Source: Pseudomonas sp. Q11
Lineage (GTDB): Bacteria; Pseudomonadota; Gammaproteobacteria; Pseudomonadales; Pseudomonadaceae
Direction: 5' to 3'
Assembly: GCF_024494355.1 (NCBI RefSeq)
Contig: NZ_JAKNQY010000002.1
Location: 186,001 to 250,000, forward strand
Length of the DNA: 64,000 bases
Part shown: in pieces, positions 25,163-33,125 of the stretch
Layout of the letters: every line of letters starts with the position of its first letter
How positions within the stretch are numbered: the stretch's first letter is position 1
The notes under the pieces: generated by a model
The model's database searches: none
What the model saw: the letters and a program-made list of their open reading frames with translations, nothing else
Told to the model about the DNA's origin: nothing
Made by a program: the position numbers and the translations under genes

Positions 25163-26167
25163 TCAGTTATCAACCCCACGCCAAATCCCTTTCCCACTCA
25201 ACCGCTCCCGATCATGGGCAACCCTGAAGTCCTGTTCCGGGCCCTTGGGCACGATCCCGTTGGGATTGATGGTCTTGTGGCTGCCGTAGTAATGGCGCTG
25301 GATATGGGTGAAATCCACGGTCTCGGCAATCCCCGGCCACTGGTACAACTCCCGCAACCAGTTCGACAGGTTCGGATAATCCGCAATACGCCGCAGGTTG
25401 CATTTGAAATGGCCGAAATACACCGCGTCAAAACGGATGATCGTGGTGAACAAGCGGATATCGGCTTCGGTCAGGTATTCCCCGGCCAGGTAGCGTCGGG
25501 CTTGCAGCACTGCCTCCAACCGGTCGAGTTCCGCGAATAAACCATCGAACGCTTCTTCGTAGGCTGCCTGCGTGGTGGCGAACCCGGCGCGGTACACGCC
25601 ATTGTTCACGGCCGGGTAGATGCGTTCGTTCAATGCATCGATATCGTGGCGCAGGTGCTCGGGGTAGAGGTCCATGCCGTTTCCGGTCAAGCCGTCGAAG
25701 GCGCTGTTGAACATGCGGATGATTTCCGCTGATTCGTTGTTGACGATGCGTTGTTGCCGTTTGTCCCACAGCACTGGCACGGTGACGCGACCGGTGTAGT
25801 CCGGCGTATCGGCGGTGTAGCGCTGGTGCAGGAAATCCAGATGATCGAGTTTGTCGCCGCTGGAGCCATGGCTCTTGTCGAACGTCCAGCCGTTTTCCAG
25901 CATCAGGTAGCTGACCACCGAGACATCGATCAGGTCTTGCAGGCCTTTGAGCTTGCGATAGATCAGCGTCCGGTGGGCCCAGGGGCAGGCCAGGGACACA
26001 TACAAATGATAGCGCCCGCGTTCGGCGGCAAACCCGCTGTCACCCGTGGGACCGGCGCTGCCGTCGGCGGTGATCCAGTGGCGGCGTTGCGCCTGTTCAC
26101 GCTGGAAGGTGCCGTCCTTGCTTTCGTACCACTGGTCCTGCCAGCGACCTTCGACTAACAACCCCAT
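25163..26167 (-). CDS. Glutathionyl-hydroquinone reductase (Xi-class GST, YqjG/ECM4 family)
   Basis: 334 residues. This GST family reduces glutathionyl-hydroquinones with a second glutathione. The catalytic cysteine is in LYVSLACPWAHRTLIYRKLKG; the CPWA motif is diagnostic of the Xi class. The C-terminal helical domain includes GEYLTEADIRLFTTIIRFDAVYFGHFKC. ATG 26167 (MGLLVEGRWQDQW) has GAGGAG 6 nt upstream; an ATG six codons earlier lies inside that ribosome binding site and is unlikely. It forms the end of a convergent pair with cysG. Confidence 0.93.
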   Translation of the reverse strand: MGLLVEGRWQDQWYESKDGTFQREQAQRRHWITADGSAGPTGDSGFAAERGRYHLYVSLACPWAHRTLIYRKLKGLQDLIDVSVVSYLMLENGWTFDKSHGSSGDKLDHLDFLHQRYTADTPDYTGRVTVPVLWDKRQQRIVNNESAEIIRMFNSAFDGLTGNGMDLYPEHLRHDIDALNERIYPAVNNGVYRAGFATTQAAYEEAFDGLFAELDRLEAVLQARRYLAGEYLTEADIRLFTTIIRFDAVYFGHFKCNLRRIADYPNLSNWLRELYQWPGIAETVDFTHIQRHYYGSHKTINPNGIVPKGPEQDFRVAHDRERLSGKGIWRGVDN

Positions 26168-26173
26168 CTCGAT

Positions 26174-26202
26174 CTCCTCTGCCAATAAACGTTGGAGAGG
26201 AG
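26174..26202 (-). promoter_or_regulatory. Inverted repeat containing the ribosome binding site of the GST gene
   Basis: Read on the minus strand, CTCCTCTCCAA (26202-26192) pairs with TTGGCAGAGGAG (26185-26174), an 11-bp stem with a 1-nt bulge. The 3' arm contains the AGAGGAG ribosome binding site of the gene starting at 26167. If transcribed whole, it would hide the ribosome binding site. A possible promoter (CTTTTT, 17 nt, TAGACT at 26206-26201) would start transcription within the repeat, in which case it is more likely an operator. Confidence 0.45.
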
Positions 26203-26255
26203 TCTATTCCCATAGGTTCGAACAAAAAGCGTAAAGGTTGGGCGTTGATGATCGG

Positions 26256-27257
26256 TTAAATCGATCGATCCCGGGCGGCCCAGTATTGGCGGGCTTGCTC
26301 TAAAGCTTCTTCCCGAGCCAGACCCAGGCCGCGCAAGGCCAGGGCCATGGTGGCAATCAGCGCCAGTTGCGGGTAGCTGTCCTCGACATCGCCTCGCCAG
26401 ATGGCTTTGAGGTGCTCAGGGTCGAGGCTTTGCGGTTTGACGTGGCGCTGTTCGGCCAGTCGTGGCCATTCTTCATCCCAGCTCACACCGCCCCGGGTGC
26501 CGTACAGGTGGCTGTCAGCGTCCGGGTTGATCTCGATCTCGCCACCGTCGCCTTTGACCACGATGGTGGTGTCCCCCAGCAAGCCGCTGGCATCGCGGTG
26601 TACCGCCTGGTAGCCCGGATGGAAGATGCTTTGCAGCCCGCAACGGGCGCCCAGGGGGTTGAGGATTCGCGCCAGGGAATGGATCGGCGAGCGCAAGCCC
26701 AGGGTGTTGCGCAGGTCGATCATCCGTTGCATCTGCGGCGCCCAGTCCACCAGTGGCATGAAGGCCAGGCCGCCGGCGTCCAGCGCTGCGCCGACCTGCT
26801 GCCAGTCGCGGCACAAGGGGATGTTTAGCAAGCCAAGCAGTTGCTCGGTGTAGAGCCGGCCCGCCGTATGCGCGCCGCCGCCGTGCATGAAAATCCGCAC
26901 ACCGTTCTGCCCAAGGCATTTGGCCGCCAGCAGGTACCACGGTAAATGACGCTTCTTGCCGGCATAGGTCGGCCAGTCCAGATCCACCGCCAACGCCGGG
27001 GTCTGCAGGCGCTCACGCAAGGCTTGGGTGAAACCGGCCATTTCTTCGGCGCTTTCTTCCTTGTGCCGCAATAGCATCAGGAAGGCGCCGAGCTGGGTGT
27101 CTTCGACCTGCTCGTCCAGGACCATGCCCATGGCTTGCCGCGCTTCTTCGCGGGTCAGGTCACGGGCGCCGCGCTTGCCTTTGCCGAGGATACGCACGAA
27201 TTGGGCGAACGGATGTTCGGCCGGGGTCTCAAGGGTCAACGGTGGGAAGTCGGTCAT
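26256..27257 (-). CDS. ybiB: YbiB/TrpD2-family nucleic-acid-binding protein
   Basis: 333 residues with the anthranilate phosphoribosyltransferase fold: a helical N-domain (GKGKRGARDLTREEARQAMG, DTQLGAFLMLLRHKEES) and an alpha/beta domain (IFMHGGGAHTAGRLYTEQLL, LGARCGLQSIFHPGYQAVH, TTIVVKGDGGEIEINPDADS). The TrpD2 group, with E. coli YbiB as the type, lost the enzymatic signature and binds DNA and RNA. The start overlaps the tusE stop by 4 nt, so it is the last gene of the tus operon. This context hints at a tRNA or RNA-linked role; that is inference. Confidence 0.85.
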   Translation of the reverse strand: MTDFPPLTLETPAEHPFAQFVRILGKGKRGARDLTREEARQAMGMVLDEQVEDTQLGAFLMLLRHKEESAEEMAGFTQALRERLQTPALAVDLDWPTYAGKKRHLPWYLLAAKCLGQNGVRIFMHGGGAHTAGRLYTEQLLGLLNIPLCRDWQQVGAALDAGGLAFMPLVDWAPQMQRMIDLRNTLGLRSPIHSLARILNPLGARCGLQSIFHPGYQAVHRDASGLLGDTTIVVKGDGGEIEINPDADSHLYGTRGGVSWDEEWPRLAEQRHVKPQSLDPEHLKAIWRGDVEDSYPQLALIATMALALRGLGLAREEALEQARQYWAARDRSI

Positions 27258-27589
27258 AAGCAGTTCGTCGGTTTGGGCAGGCCCGCCAGCTTGGCGGCGA
27301 GTTTGGCGGGAGTGCCTTTGAACAATCGGTTCAGGTGCAGGCTGTTGCCCTTGTCTGCGCCCAGCTTCAGCGCCGTGTACTTGATCAGCGGCCGGGTCGC
27401 GGGGGAAAGTTGGAATTCGTTGTAGAAGCCGCGCAGCAATTCGAGGACTTCCCAGTGTTCGGGGCTCAACTGGATGTCTTCGGCGGCCGCCAGGGCCGTG
27501 GCGACTTCGGCCGACCAGTCATTGAGATCGGCCAGGTAGCCGTCCTTGTCCAGCGCAATGGCGCGTTGGCCCACGTTCAGCACGTTCAT
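27254..27589 (-). CDS. tusE: Sulfurtransferase TusE (DsrC family)
   Basis: 111 residues. TusE receives persulfide sulfur from TusBCD and passes it to MnmA for tRNA 2-thiolation. The DsrC fold is visible in VGQRAIALDKDGYLADLNDW, LSPEHWEVLELLRGFY and FQLSPATRPLIKY. The essential cysteine is penultimate in the C-terminal PKPTNCL. It overlaps tusB and ybiB by 4 nt each (ATGA type). Confidence 0.95.
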   Translation of the reverse strand: MNVLNVGQRAIALDKDGYLADLNDWSAEVATALAAAEDIQLSPEHWEVLELLRGFYNEFQLSPATRPLIKYTALKLGADKGNSLHLNRLFKGTPAKLAAKLAGLPKPTNCL

Positions 27590-27879
27590 AACCAGGTGTT
27601 GACCTTGTCATGGTGGATCGACAGCGCGACGAACGCCGGGTAGTCGATGGCTTCGGCCCATTGTGGAATGTCCAGGGCCCGGGCTTGCGCGTCTTCGCCA
27701 AGCACGAAAAGCTTCAGGCCTCTGAGCTGCAGTTCTTCAAAGGGTACCGTGGCGGTGCGCAAGGCGTATGTCGCGTCGCCGCACAGCAGTAGCGCGTCCT
27801 GTTCGCCCAGTACCCGCAGGCAACTGGCGAAGCGGCTATCGCCGAAGGGGGAATGAGACAACACATGCAAAGTCGACAT
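27586..27879 (-). CDS. tusB: Sulfurtransferase complex subunit TusB (DsrH)
   Basis: 97 residues, DsrH family: MSTLHVLSHSPFGDSRFASC, QDALLLCGDATYAL, with the conserved cysteine in LLCGDATYAL. TusB is a structural subunit of the TusBCD heterohexamer. ATG 27879 shares its A with the tusC stop (TGATG). The frame is open much further upstream in a different register, which is shadow coding of tusC. Confidence 0.93.
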   Translation of the reverse strand: MSTLHVLSHSPFGDSRFASCLRVLGEQDALLLCGDATYALRTATVPFEELQLRGLKLFVLGEDAQARALDIPQWAEAIDYPAFVALSIHHDKVNTWL

Positions 27880-28241
27880 CAGAAGGTGATCACCTGGTCG
27901 TAACGATCGATGAGCGCGGCGATCTGCGGCGCGCTCAGTATTTTCAGCTCGTCCAGCGCCAGGGCATCGGTTGCGACGCCTCGTTCGGCGGCACTGTCGG
28001 CGCAGACGTACAGGTCCTCGACGCCAAACATGGGCAACGCCTGCAAGTTCGCGCTCAGGTCCTTTTGCTGGACCGTCTTGGCGTTTTGGCCGCTGACCAG
28101 CTGCATGACGCCGTCGTCGAGAAACAGCAGGCCGATGGGCAGGTCGAACGCGCCGCCGGCCAGCACGATGTCCAGGGCTTCCCGGGCTCCGGGGCCTGAC
28201 CAGGGAGCCTGGCGGCTGATGAGTAACAAGGATTTGGCCAT
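27879..28241 (-). CDS. tusC: Sulfurtransferase complex subunit TusC (DsrF)
   Basis: 120 residues, DsrE/DsrF fold: MAKSLLLISRQAPWSGPGAREALD, AFDLPIGLLFLDDGVMQL, FGVEDLYVCADSAAERG. It is the second subunit of the TusBCD relay. It starts at the TAATG overlap with tusD (28239-28243). Confidence 0.93.
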   Translation of the reverse strand: MAKSLLLISRQAPWSGPGAREALDIVLAGGAFDLPIGLLFLDDGVMQLVSGQNAKTVQQKDLSANLQALPMFGVEDLYVCADSAAERGVATDALALDELKILSAPQIAALIDRYDQVITF

Positions 28242-28633
28242 TACGCGCCTCCAAAACAGATCAAGCGGTCGGCGTCCTGGATCGCATCGTGCAATTGGCC
28301 CAGGCCGGACAAGGCCCAAGGCGCCCCGACGCTGACCGCCGAACGCTGGTAGCGCTGGGCCTCTTCATCGTTCAGCACGCCACGGCGCAACGCCGCTGCG
28401 ATGCAAACCACACCGTCGAGCTGGTTGTCGCTGACAAAGGCGCGCCACTGTCGGGGCAGATCCTGTTCATCCTGGGGCGTTACGAGGCTGTCGGCAGCGT
28501 TATAGACGCCATCCTGATAGAAAAACAACCGCACGATTTCATGCCCACCGGCCAGCGCGGCCTGGGCAAACAACAGGGCGCGGCGCGAGGAGGGCGCATG
28601 GGCGGCGGAAAACAACGCGATGGCAAACTTCAT
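28241..28633 (-). CDS. tusD: Sulfurtransferase TusD (DsrE)
   Basis: 130 residues (E. coli 128). It is the catalytic subunit of TusBCD, accepting sulfur from TusA on the cysteine in DGVVCIAAALRRGV. MKFAIALFSAAHAPSSRRALLFAQAAL and HEIVRLFFYQDGVYNA are typical. ATG 28633 is chosen from the conserved MKFAIAL start; the frame is open 30 nt upstream. It is the first gene of the tusDCBE-ybiB operon. Confidence 0.94.
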   Translation of the reverse strand: MKFAIALFSAAHAPSSRRALLFAQAALAGGHEIVRLFFYQDGVYNAADSLVTPQDEQDLPRQWRAFVSDNQLDGVVCIAAALRRGVLNDEEAQRYQRSAVSVGAPWALSGLGQLHDAIQDADRLICFGGA

Positions 28634-28752
28634 GACAGACCCGATCAGCAAAACTGCGGCCATGATAAAGCTTTATGGGCGCAGGGGCGATTGCCAGGAA
28701 AGGGGCGAGCCCCTATGGCCAGGGAGCACGCTCTCTGGCCAAAGGAATGTGC

Positions 28753-29088
28753 TCAGTCTTGGTTTTTGAGACCATTCAACTCGCAATACTCCGCCCACTC
28801 CATCCCCGCCATCTGCGCCACCTCCTTGTGTACTTCCATGCGCTGGTTTTCGTAGTCCTGGGGCGAGGTGGCGGTCAGTTGCAGGGTCAGTTCCCACGCG
28901 AACAGGCCCTGGCGCTCGGCCTCGGCTTCGAACGCTTCATGCAAGCGCTCGGCGCGATACTGCGCGGCGGTCTCGCCCTTGGCCTGGGCCAGCAGCGGGT
29001 TGAGGTTGTCCAGCTCGACGCGTAGGTCGGGGCGTTCATCGAGAAATTTTTCCAGCGCTCGTTCATGTTGCTGTTCGGTTGCCGCCAT
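28753..29088 (-). CDS. Small acidic protein, probably DUF6388 family
   Basis: 111 residues, strongly charged and helical, no signal peptide or membrane segment: HERALEKFLDERPDLRVELDN, AERLHEAFEAEAERQGLFAW, QDYENQRMEVHKEVAQMAG. I recall similar Pseudomonas proteins as DUF6388, but this is not certain and no function is known. GGAG 5-6 nt before ATG 29088 is a good ribosome binding site. It begins 2 nt after the stop of the HTH gene at 29091, so the two are co-translated. Confidence 0.75.
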   Translation of the reverse strand: MAATEQQHERALEKFLDERPDLRVELDNLNPLLAQAKGETAAQYRAERLHEAFEAEAERQGLFAWELTLQLTATSPQDYENQRMEVHKEVAQMAGMEWAEYCELNGLKNQD

Positions 29089-29090
29089 GG

Positions 29091-29351
29091 TCACTCCTTG
29101 GGTGCCGGGGGTTGTTTCTTGTTGGCCTTGGCCGCAGCGGCCAGGCATTCGAGGGCGAACTGTTCGGTGTAGGTCATCTGTATCGGCGTGGTTTCGCCCT
29201 TGACGGTGCGTTCGCCGTCGAGGATGTAGCGAATCCGCTTGTCGGTGACGCCGATTCGCTTGGCGATCCAGGCCGGGGTCTGGCCGATCTGGCTGATCAG
29301 TTTGTCAGCGTATTCGGTGGTGGGTTTGTAGAATTCGGCATTGGGTGTCAT
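29091..29351 (-). CDS. Small helix-turn-helix protein
   Basis: 86 residues. The segment LISQIGQTPAWIAKRIGVTDKRIRYILDGERTV reads as a Cro/XRE-type helix-turn-helix (IAKRIGVTDKRIRYI). The tail AAAAKANKKQPPAPKE is basic and Pro-rich. ATG 29351 (MTPNAEFYKPTTEYA) is the most likely start; an upstream-extended frame to 29402 lacks support. It sits 2 nt upstream of the DUF6388-like gene and diverges from the lipoprotein at 29493. It may be an autoregulator of this pair. Confidence 0.75.
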   Translation of the reverse strand: MTPNAEFYKPTTEYADKLISQIGQTPAWIAKRIGVTDKRIRYILDGERTVKGETTPIQMTYTEQFALECLAAAAKANKKQPPAPKE

Positions 29352-29492
29352 GGGTGTTCCGCGCAGGCAAGTGGCAAGGGCGCGACAGGTTGCGCGAATC
29401 ATCGCCCGGTGTCGCGTATAAATTTCAGTAAAGCAGCATGAAGGCCCAGGCCGCAGTGCTACAGTCGGTTTTTTTCTCTATGAGTGAACGCA

Positions 29493-29843
29493 ATGCGAAT
29501 GCTGATGGTGGCCGTGGCCGCAACGTTGCTGGTTGGCTGCGCGGGTTCGGCGATGAACCAGGCCCGTACTCAAGCACCCTATAAGACATTGACTTCGGAC
29601 AAACCGCAGCAGGTGGTGGCCGAGTGTGTGCAGTTTTCCTGGCAGGACGAAGCTGTGTTTGGCGTCGATGCCGGTGCCTATCTGCAACCCGGCAAGACGG
29701 GTGGCATGACCGTGTATACCCGCTCGGCCGAAGCGTTTGTGGATCTGCAAACCAGCGCTTCCGGCACGGCGCTGAACTACTACGCCCGGCATGACGACTT
29801 TGTTGCCAAGCGTCGGTTGGCGGCGTTGGCGACTTGTCTGTAG
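29493..29843 (+). CDS. Small putative lipoprotein
   Basis: 116 residues from ATG 29493 (MRMLMVAVAATLLVGCAGSAMNQ). The lipobox LVGC is near residue 16, so it should be a lipoprotein. The mature part (ECVQFSWQDEAVFGVDAGAY, SAEAFVDLQTSASGTALNYYA) is not recognised; two cysteines, at ECVQ and at the C-terminal TCL, could form a disulfide. GAGTG 6 nt upstream supports the start. It diverges from the HTH gene. Confidence 0.75.
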   Translation: MRMLMVAVAATLLVGCAGSAMNQARTQAPYKTLTSDKPQQVVAECVQFSWQDEAVFGVDAGAYLQPGKTGGMTVYTRSAEAFVDLQTSASGTALNYYARHDDFVAKRRLAALATCL

Positions 29844-29856
29844 ACCACTTGCACTG

Positions 29857-30017
29857 CTATCGCGAGCAGGCTCGCTCCCACAGGTTTTTGTGTCGTTTGC
29901 AGATCCTGTGAACACTCGCAACCCCTGTGGGAGCGAGCCTGCTCGCGATGAGGCCGGCACAGCCCACATCACCGCAGCTGACCCACCGCTTTCGCGAGCA
30001 AGCCCGCTCCCACAGGG
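29857..30017. repeat. REP triplet
   Basis: Three elements of the GTGGGAGCGAGCCTGCTCGC family: reverse at 29857-29882, forward at 29925-29953 and reverse at 29988-30017. They fill the gap between the lipoprotein gene and the convergent GNAT gene, the last one touching the GNAT stop region. Confidence 0.85.
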
Positions 30018-30025
30018 TCCGCATT

Positions 30026-30460
30026 TCAATCAGTCTGGCTCAAGCGCTTCTGGAAGAAAAAATGCTGGTGGCCCGGCGGGTAATCGTCGATCTGGCCGAT
30101 TTCCGTGAAGCCGTGTTGCCTGTAGAACGCGGGCGCCTGGAAGTCGAAGGTGTCCAGCCACATGCCCACGCAGTTTTTCTCTCGGGCAAAGTCTTCGGCC
30201 ATCTGCATCAACGTCGAACCCGTGCCCTGGCCACGGGCCTGTTCCGGCACCACCAGCAACTCGATATAAAACCAGCGAAAGAACACTCGACCGTAGAGCC
30301 CGCCCACGATTTCGTCGCTGTGTTCGTCGCGCACCAGCCAAGCGACCAGCTCAGGCACCGTCCCGCCGGTCTTGGCCGCGTTGTAGGCGCGTAGCGGGGC
30401 AAGGATAGCCTCGCGGTCTTGTGCGGTGGGGGTGTCCGTACGTTCGATTCGTAGCGTCAT
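30026..30460 (-). CDS. GNAT family N-acetyltransferase
   Basis: 144 residues. The acetyl-CoA site is visible as LLVVPEQARGQGTGSTLMQMAE (Q/RxxGxG/A type RGQGTG), followed by VGMWLDTFDFQAPAFYRQHGFTEIGQI, the usual C-terminal beta-hairpin. ATG 30460 (MTLRIERTDTP) has AGGA 9 nt upstream. Substrate unknown. It stands alone between a REP cluster and the isochorismatase-like gene. Confidence 0.87.
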   Translation of the reverse strand: MTLRIERTDTPTAQDREAILAPLRAYNAAKTGGTVPELVAWLVRDEHSDEIVGGLYGRVFFRWFYIELLVVPEQARGQGTGSTLMQMAEDFAREKNCVGMWLDTFDFQAPAFYRQHGFTEIGQIDDYPPGHQHFFFQKRLSQTD

Positions 30461-30663
30461 CGGCAATGTCCTTGTGCGGTGAGGGATGAGCCGCACGAGC
30501 CTATCCCAAACCCGGCTTTTGCGTCACCCAAGCGACGGCGAACAGGCGCATTACGCAAATCGGGCCATACTGCCTAGTGCTCTTTTATGCGATCCGCGAC
30601 ATGGCGTTATCGGTAGGTTATTAATCCGTTGTCGGGATCCAACACGTTTTGAAGAGGAAGCTC

Positions 30664-31197
30664 ATGAACACCGCCTTGCTGATCATCGATGTCCAGAACG
30701 CGCTGTGCAGCGGCGAAGAAGAGTGCTTCGACAGCCCACGCATGCTCCGGACGATCAACGACCTCGGCGCCAGGGCCAGGGCTGTCGGCTTGCCGGTGAT
30801 CCTGATCCAGCACGAAGAGCCGGAGGGTTCGCTGACGTATGGTTCCAGCGCCTGGCAACTGGCCGACGGCCTGTTGACCGCACCGGATGACCTGCGAGTA
30901 CGCAAGACCACGCCGGACGCCTTCTACCAGACCGATCTGCTGTCGCTGCTGCAAGCCCGGATGATTGATCGCGTGGTGATCTGCGGGTTGCAAACCGACT
31001 ATTGCGTTAACGCCACGGTACGCCAGGCCCATGCCCTGGGGTATGACGTGGTCCTGGCCGCCGACGCCCATTCCACCGTGGACAACGGCAGCATGGCGGC
31101 CGAGCAGATCATTGCCAACCACAACAACCGGCTGGGACGCCTGAGCAGCGCGGTGTCGCGGATCGATGTGCTGCCGGCGGGGGAAATCCGTCTCTGA
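30664..31197 (+). CDS. Isochorismatase-family cysteine hydrolase
   Basis: 177 residues. The catalytic triad of the family is present: Asp9 in LLIIDVQNAL, Lys81 in RVRKTTPDAF and Cys114 in LQTDYCVNATVRQA, followed by GYDVVLAADAHST. Members hydrolyse isochorismate, nicotinamide or N-carbamoyl compounds; the substrate is not predictable here. ATG 30664 with GAGG 7 nt upstream is preferred to the TTG at 30649. It may share a promoter with the regulator gene 37 nt downstream. Confidence 0.88.
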   Translation: MNTALLIIDVQNALCSGEEECFDSPRMLRTINDLGARARAVGLPVILIQHEEPEGSLTYGSSAWQLADGLLTAPDDLRVRKTTPDAFYQTDLLSLLQARMIDRVVICGLQTDYCVNATVRQAHALGYDVVLAADAHSTVDNGSMAAEQIIANHNNRLGRLSSAVSRIDVLPAGEIRL

Positions 31198-31234
31198 CGG
31201 TGAAACCCAAACCTCTGGCGAGGGAAACCGGGCG

Positions 31235-32461
31235 ATGGCATCGGATCCGCTGATCAGCGTAGCAGCACGGGCACTGGCGGCGGGGGATCCGGTGGCCGCG
31301 CTCAATCGCGTTTCCCTGCGTGACGATGCGCCGGCCTTGGCGCTTCGCGGCATTGCCATGGCGCAGTTGGGCGATCTGGATCGGGCCAGGGCGCTGATGC
31401 GGCGGGCGGCTCGGGTCTTCGGGCCACGGGAGGCCGTGGCACAGGCGCGGTGCGTGGTGGCCGAAGGGGAAATCGCCCTGGCGTCCCGTGATCTGGCCTG
31501 GCCGGTGAAGCGTCTGGAGGCTGCGCGGGCGGTGCTTGAATTCCATGGTGACCGGGCGAACGTCGCCCATGCATGCTCAATCGAAATCCGCCGCTTGCTG
31601 TTGCTAGGCCACCTCGACGAGGCCGAGTCGAGGCTGGTCGACCTTGATCCTGGCTGTCTTCCTCCGCCGTCCAGAGCTGCTTGCGAACTGGTGGTGGCGG
31701 GCATCGCCCTGCGGCGGTTACAAACGAAAACCGCACGCGCCGCGCTTGAACGTGCCAGCCAGGCGGCGCGACAAGCGGGCATCGGCGCGCTCACTGCTGA
31801 AGTCGAAAGCGCCTGGCGCGTCCTGCAGGCTCCAGCGGCACGCCTGATTGCGAGGGGCGAGGAGCGATTGCTGGCCCTTGAAGAGGTTGAAGCACTCCTG
31901 GCCAGCGACGCGTTGGTGGTGGACGCTTGTCGCAATGGCGTGAGCGGGACGGGCCTGCGGATCTCCCTTGCCGGGCGCCCGGTGTTGTTCGCCCTCGCCA
32001 GGCAATTGGCTCAAGCCTGGCCTGCTGATGTGTCCAGGGAAACGCTCGTTGCCCAGGCCTTTGGTTTGAAACTGACGGATGACTCCCATCGTGCCCGACT
32101 GCGGGTCGAAGTCGGGCGCTTGCGCGTGGCGCTTCGCCCACTGGCCGAGGTGACGGCAACCCAGCGTGGGTTTGCTCTGATGCCGCGCAGGAGCGGCGAA
32201 GTGGTGGTGCTGGCGCGTCCTGTAGAAGAACCCCACGGCGCAGTGCTGGCGTTGCTGGCCGATGGCCAATCCTGGTCCAGTTCCGCCTTGGCGCTGGCCT
32301 TGGATGCCAGCCAACGCACCGTGCAACGGGCCCTCGACACGCTGGCCGCGTCGGGCAAGGTACAGTCGGTCGGGCGTGGGCGGGCCTGTCGCTGGCTGGC
32401 GCCACCGATGCCCGGATTCACGACGGTATTGTTACTCACCGCGCTGCTGCCCGATGGTTAG
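31235..32461 (+). CDS. TPR-like and winged-helix transcriptional regulator
   Basis: 408 residues. The N-terminal two-thirds is Ala/Leu/Arg-rich helical repeat (AGDPVAALNRVSLRDDAPAL, AMAQLGDLDRARALMRRAAR, LLGHLDEAESRLVDLDPG, ALERASQAARQAGIG), a TPR-like array. Around 270-330 a segment (QAWPADVSRETLVAQAFGLK, SHRARLRVEVGRLRVALRPL) resembles an OmpR/SARP-like winged helix, and at the C-terminus SSSALALALDASQRTVQRALDTL reads as a second helix-turn-helix. No sensor or receiver domain. It precedes the beta-propeller gene by 34 nt and probably regulates or is co-expressed with it. GAGGG lies about 9 nt before ATG 31235. Confidence 0.7.
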   Translation: MASDPLISVAARALAAGDPVAALNRVSLRDDAPALALRGIAMAQLGDLDRARALMRRAARVFGPREAVAQARCVVAEGEIALASRDLAWPVKRLEAARAVLEFHGDRANVAHACSIEIRRLLLLGHLDEAESRLVDLDPGCLPPPSRAACELVVAGIALRRLQTKTARAALERASQAARQAGIGALTAEVESAWRVLQAPAARLIARGEERLLALEEVEALLASDALVVDACRNGVSGTGLRISLAGRPVLFALARQLAQAWPADVSRETLVAQAFGLKLTDDSHRARLRVEVGRLRVALRPLAEVTATQRGFALMPRRSGEVVVLARPVEEPHGAVLALLADGQSWSSSALALALDASQRTVQRALDTLAASGKVQSVGRGRACRWLAPPMPGFTTVLLLTALLPDG

Positions 32462-32495
32462 GATGCAGTGACACCCCAACGATGAGGCTTGCAAG

Positions 32496-33125
32496 ATGAA
32501 ACGTTCAGATGCCCAGATCCTGCGTGAATACGGCCCTTTTCCTGGCGTCGATTGCGTACACGGTGTCAGTCATGACGGCGAGCTCGTCTGGTTTGCTTCA
32601 GGCGACAAGCTGCACGCACTCGATCCCGCCAGCGGTCAGACGTTGCGTTCGCTGGACGTCCCGGCAAATGCCGGAACGGCTTTTGACGGTGAGCACCTGT
32701 TCCAGATCGCGGGCGACACCATTCGCAAGATCGACCCGCGCACTGGCCAGGTGCTGGCGAGCATTGCGGCGCCTAATAGCGGTGATGACTCAGGACTGGC
32801 CTGGGCCGAAGGATCACTCTGGGTCGGCCAGTACAAGGCGCGCAAAATCCTCCAGATCGATCCCTCCAGCGGCAAGATTCTGCGCACCCTCGAATCCAAC
32901 CGCTTCGTCACGGGCGTGACCTGGGTTGACGGCGAGCTCTGGCACGGCACCTGGGAAAATGATGAAAGCGATCTGCGTCGCATCGACCCTCAAACCGCAG
33001 AAGTGCTGGAAAGCGTGACCATGCCGCCGGGGATTGGCGTGTCGGGGCTTGAGTCAGACGGCGCCGACCGGTTCTTTTGCGGCGGAGGCAATAGCGCGAA
33101 GGTGAGGGCGGTTCGTCGGCCGTAG
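32496..33125 (+). CDS. Beta-propeller protein (YncE/glutamine-cyclotransferase-like)
   Basis: 209 residues without signal peptide. At least four blade-like repeats are visible: VWFASGDKLHALDPASGQTL, LFQIAGDTIRKIDPRTGQVL, LWVGQYKARKILQIDPSSGK and LWHGTWENDESDLRRIDPQTA. This pattern resembles YncE/PQQ-type or glutamine-cyclotransferase propellers, but the protein is short and cytosolic. It is paired with the TPR-HTH regulator upstream. The C-terminus (FFCGGGNSAKVRAVRRP) runs into a REP element at 33122. Function unknown. Confidence 0.72.
   Translation: MKRSDAQILREYGPFPGVDCVHGVSHDGELVWFASGDKLHALDPASGQTLRSLDVPANAGTAFDGEHLFQIAGDTIRKIDPRTGQVLASIAAPNSGDDSGLAWAEGSLWVGQYKARKILQIDPSSGKILRTLESNRFVTGVTWVDGELWHGTWENDESDLRRIDPQTAEVLESVTMPPGIGVSGLESDGADRFFCGGGNSAKVRAVRRP

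Noticed and set aside
28717..28740. Hairpin GGCCAGGGAG...CTCTCTGGCC after the DUF6388-like gene
   Set aside because: The stem is good but there is no T-run on the minus strand, so I do not call it a terminator.
30607..31935. 442-codon minus-strand frame opposite the isochorismatase and regulator genes
   Set aside because: Runs antisense across two genes with motifs and ribosome binding sites; no motif of its own.
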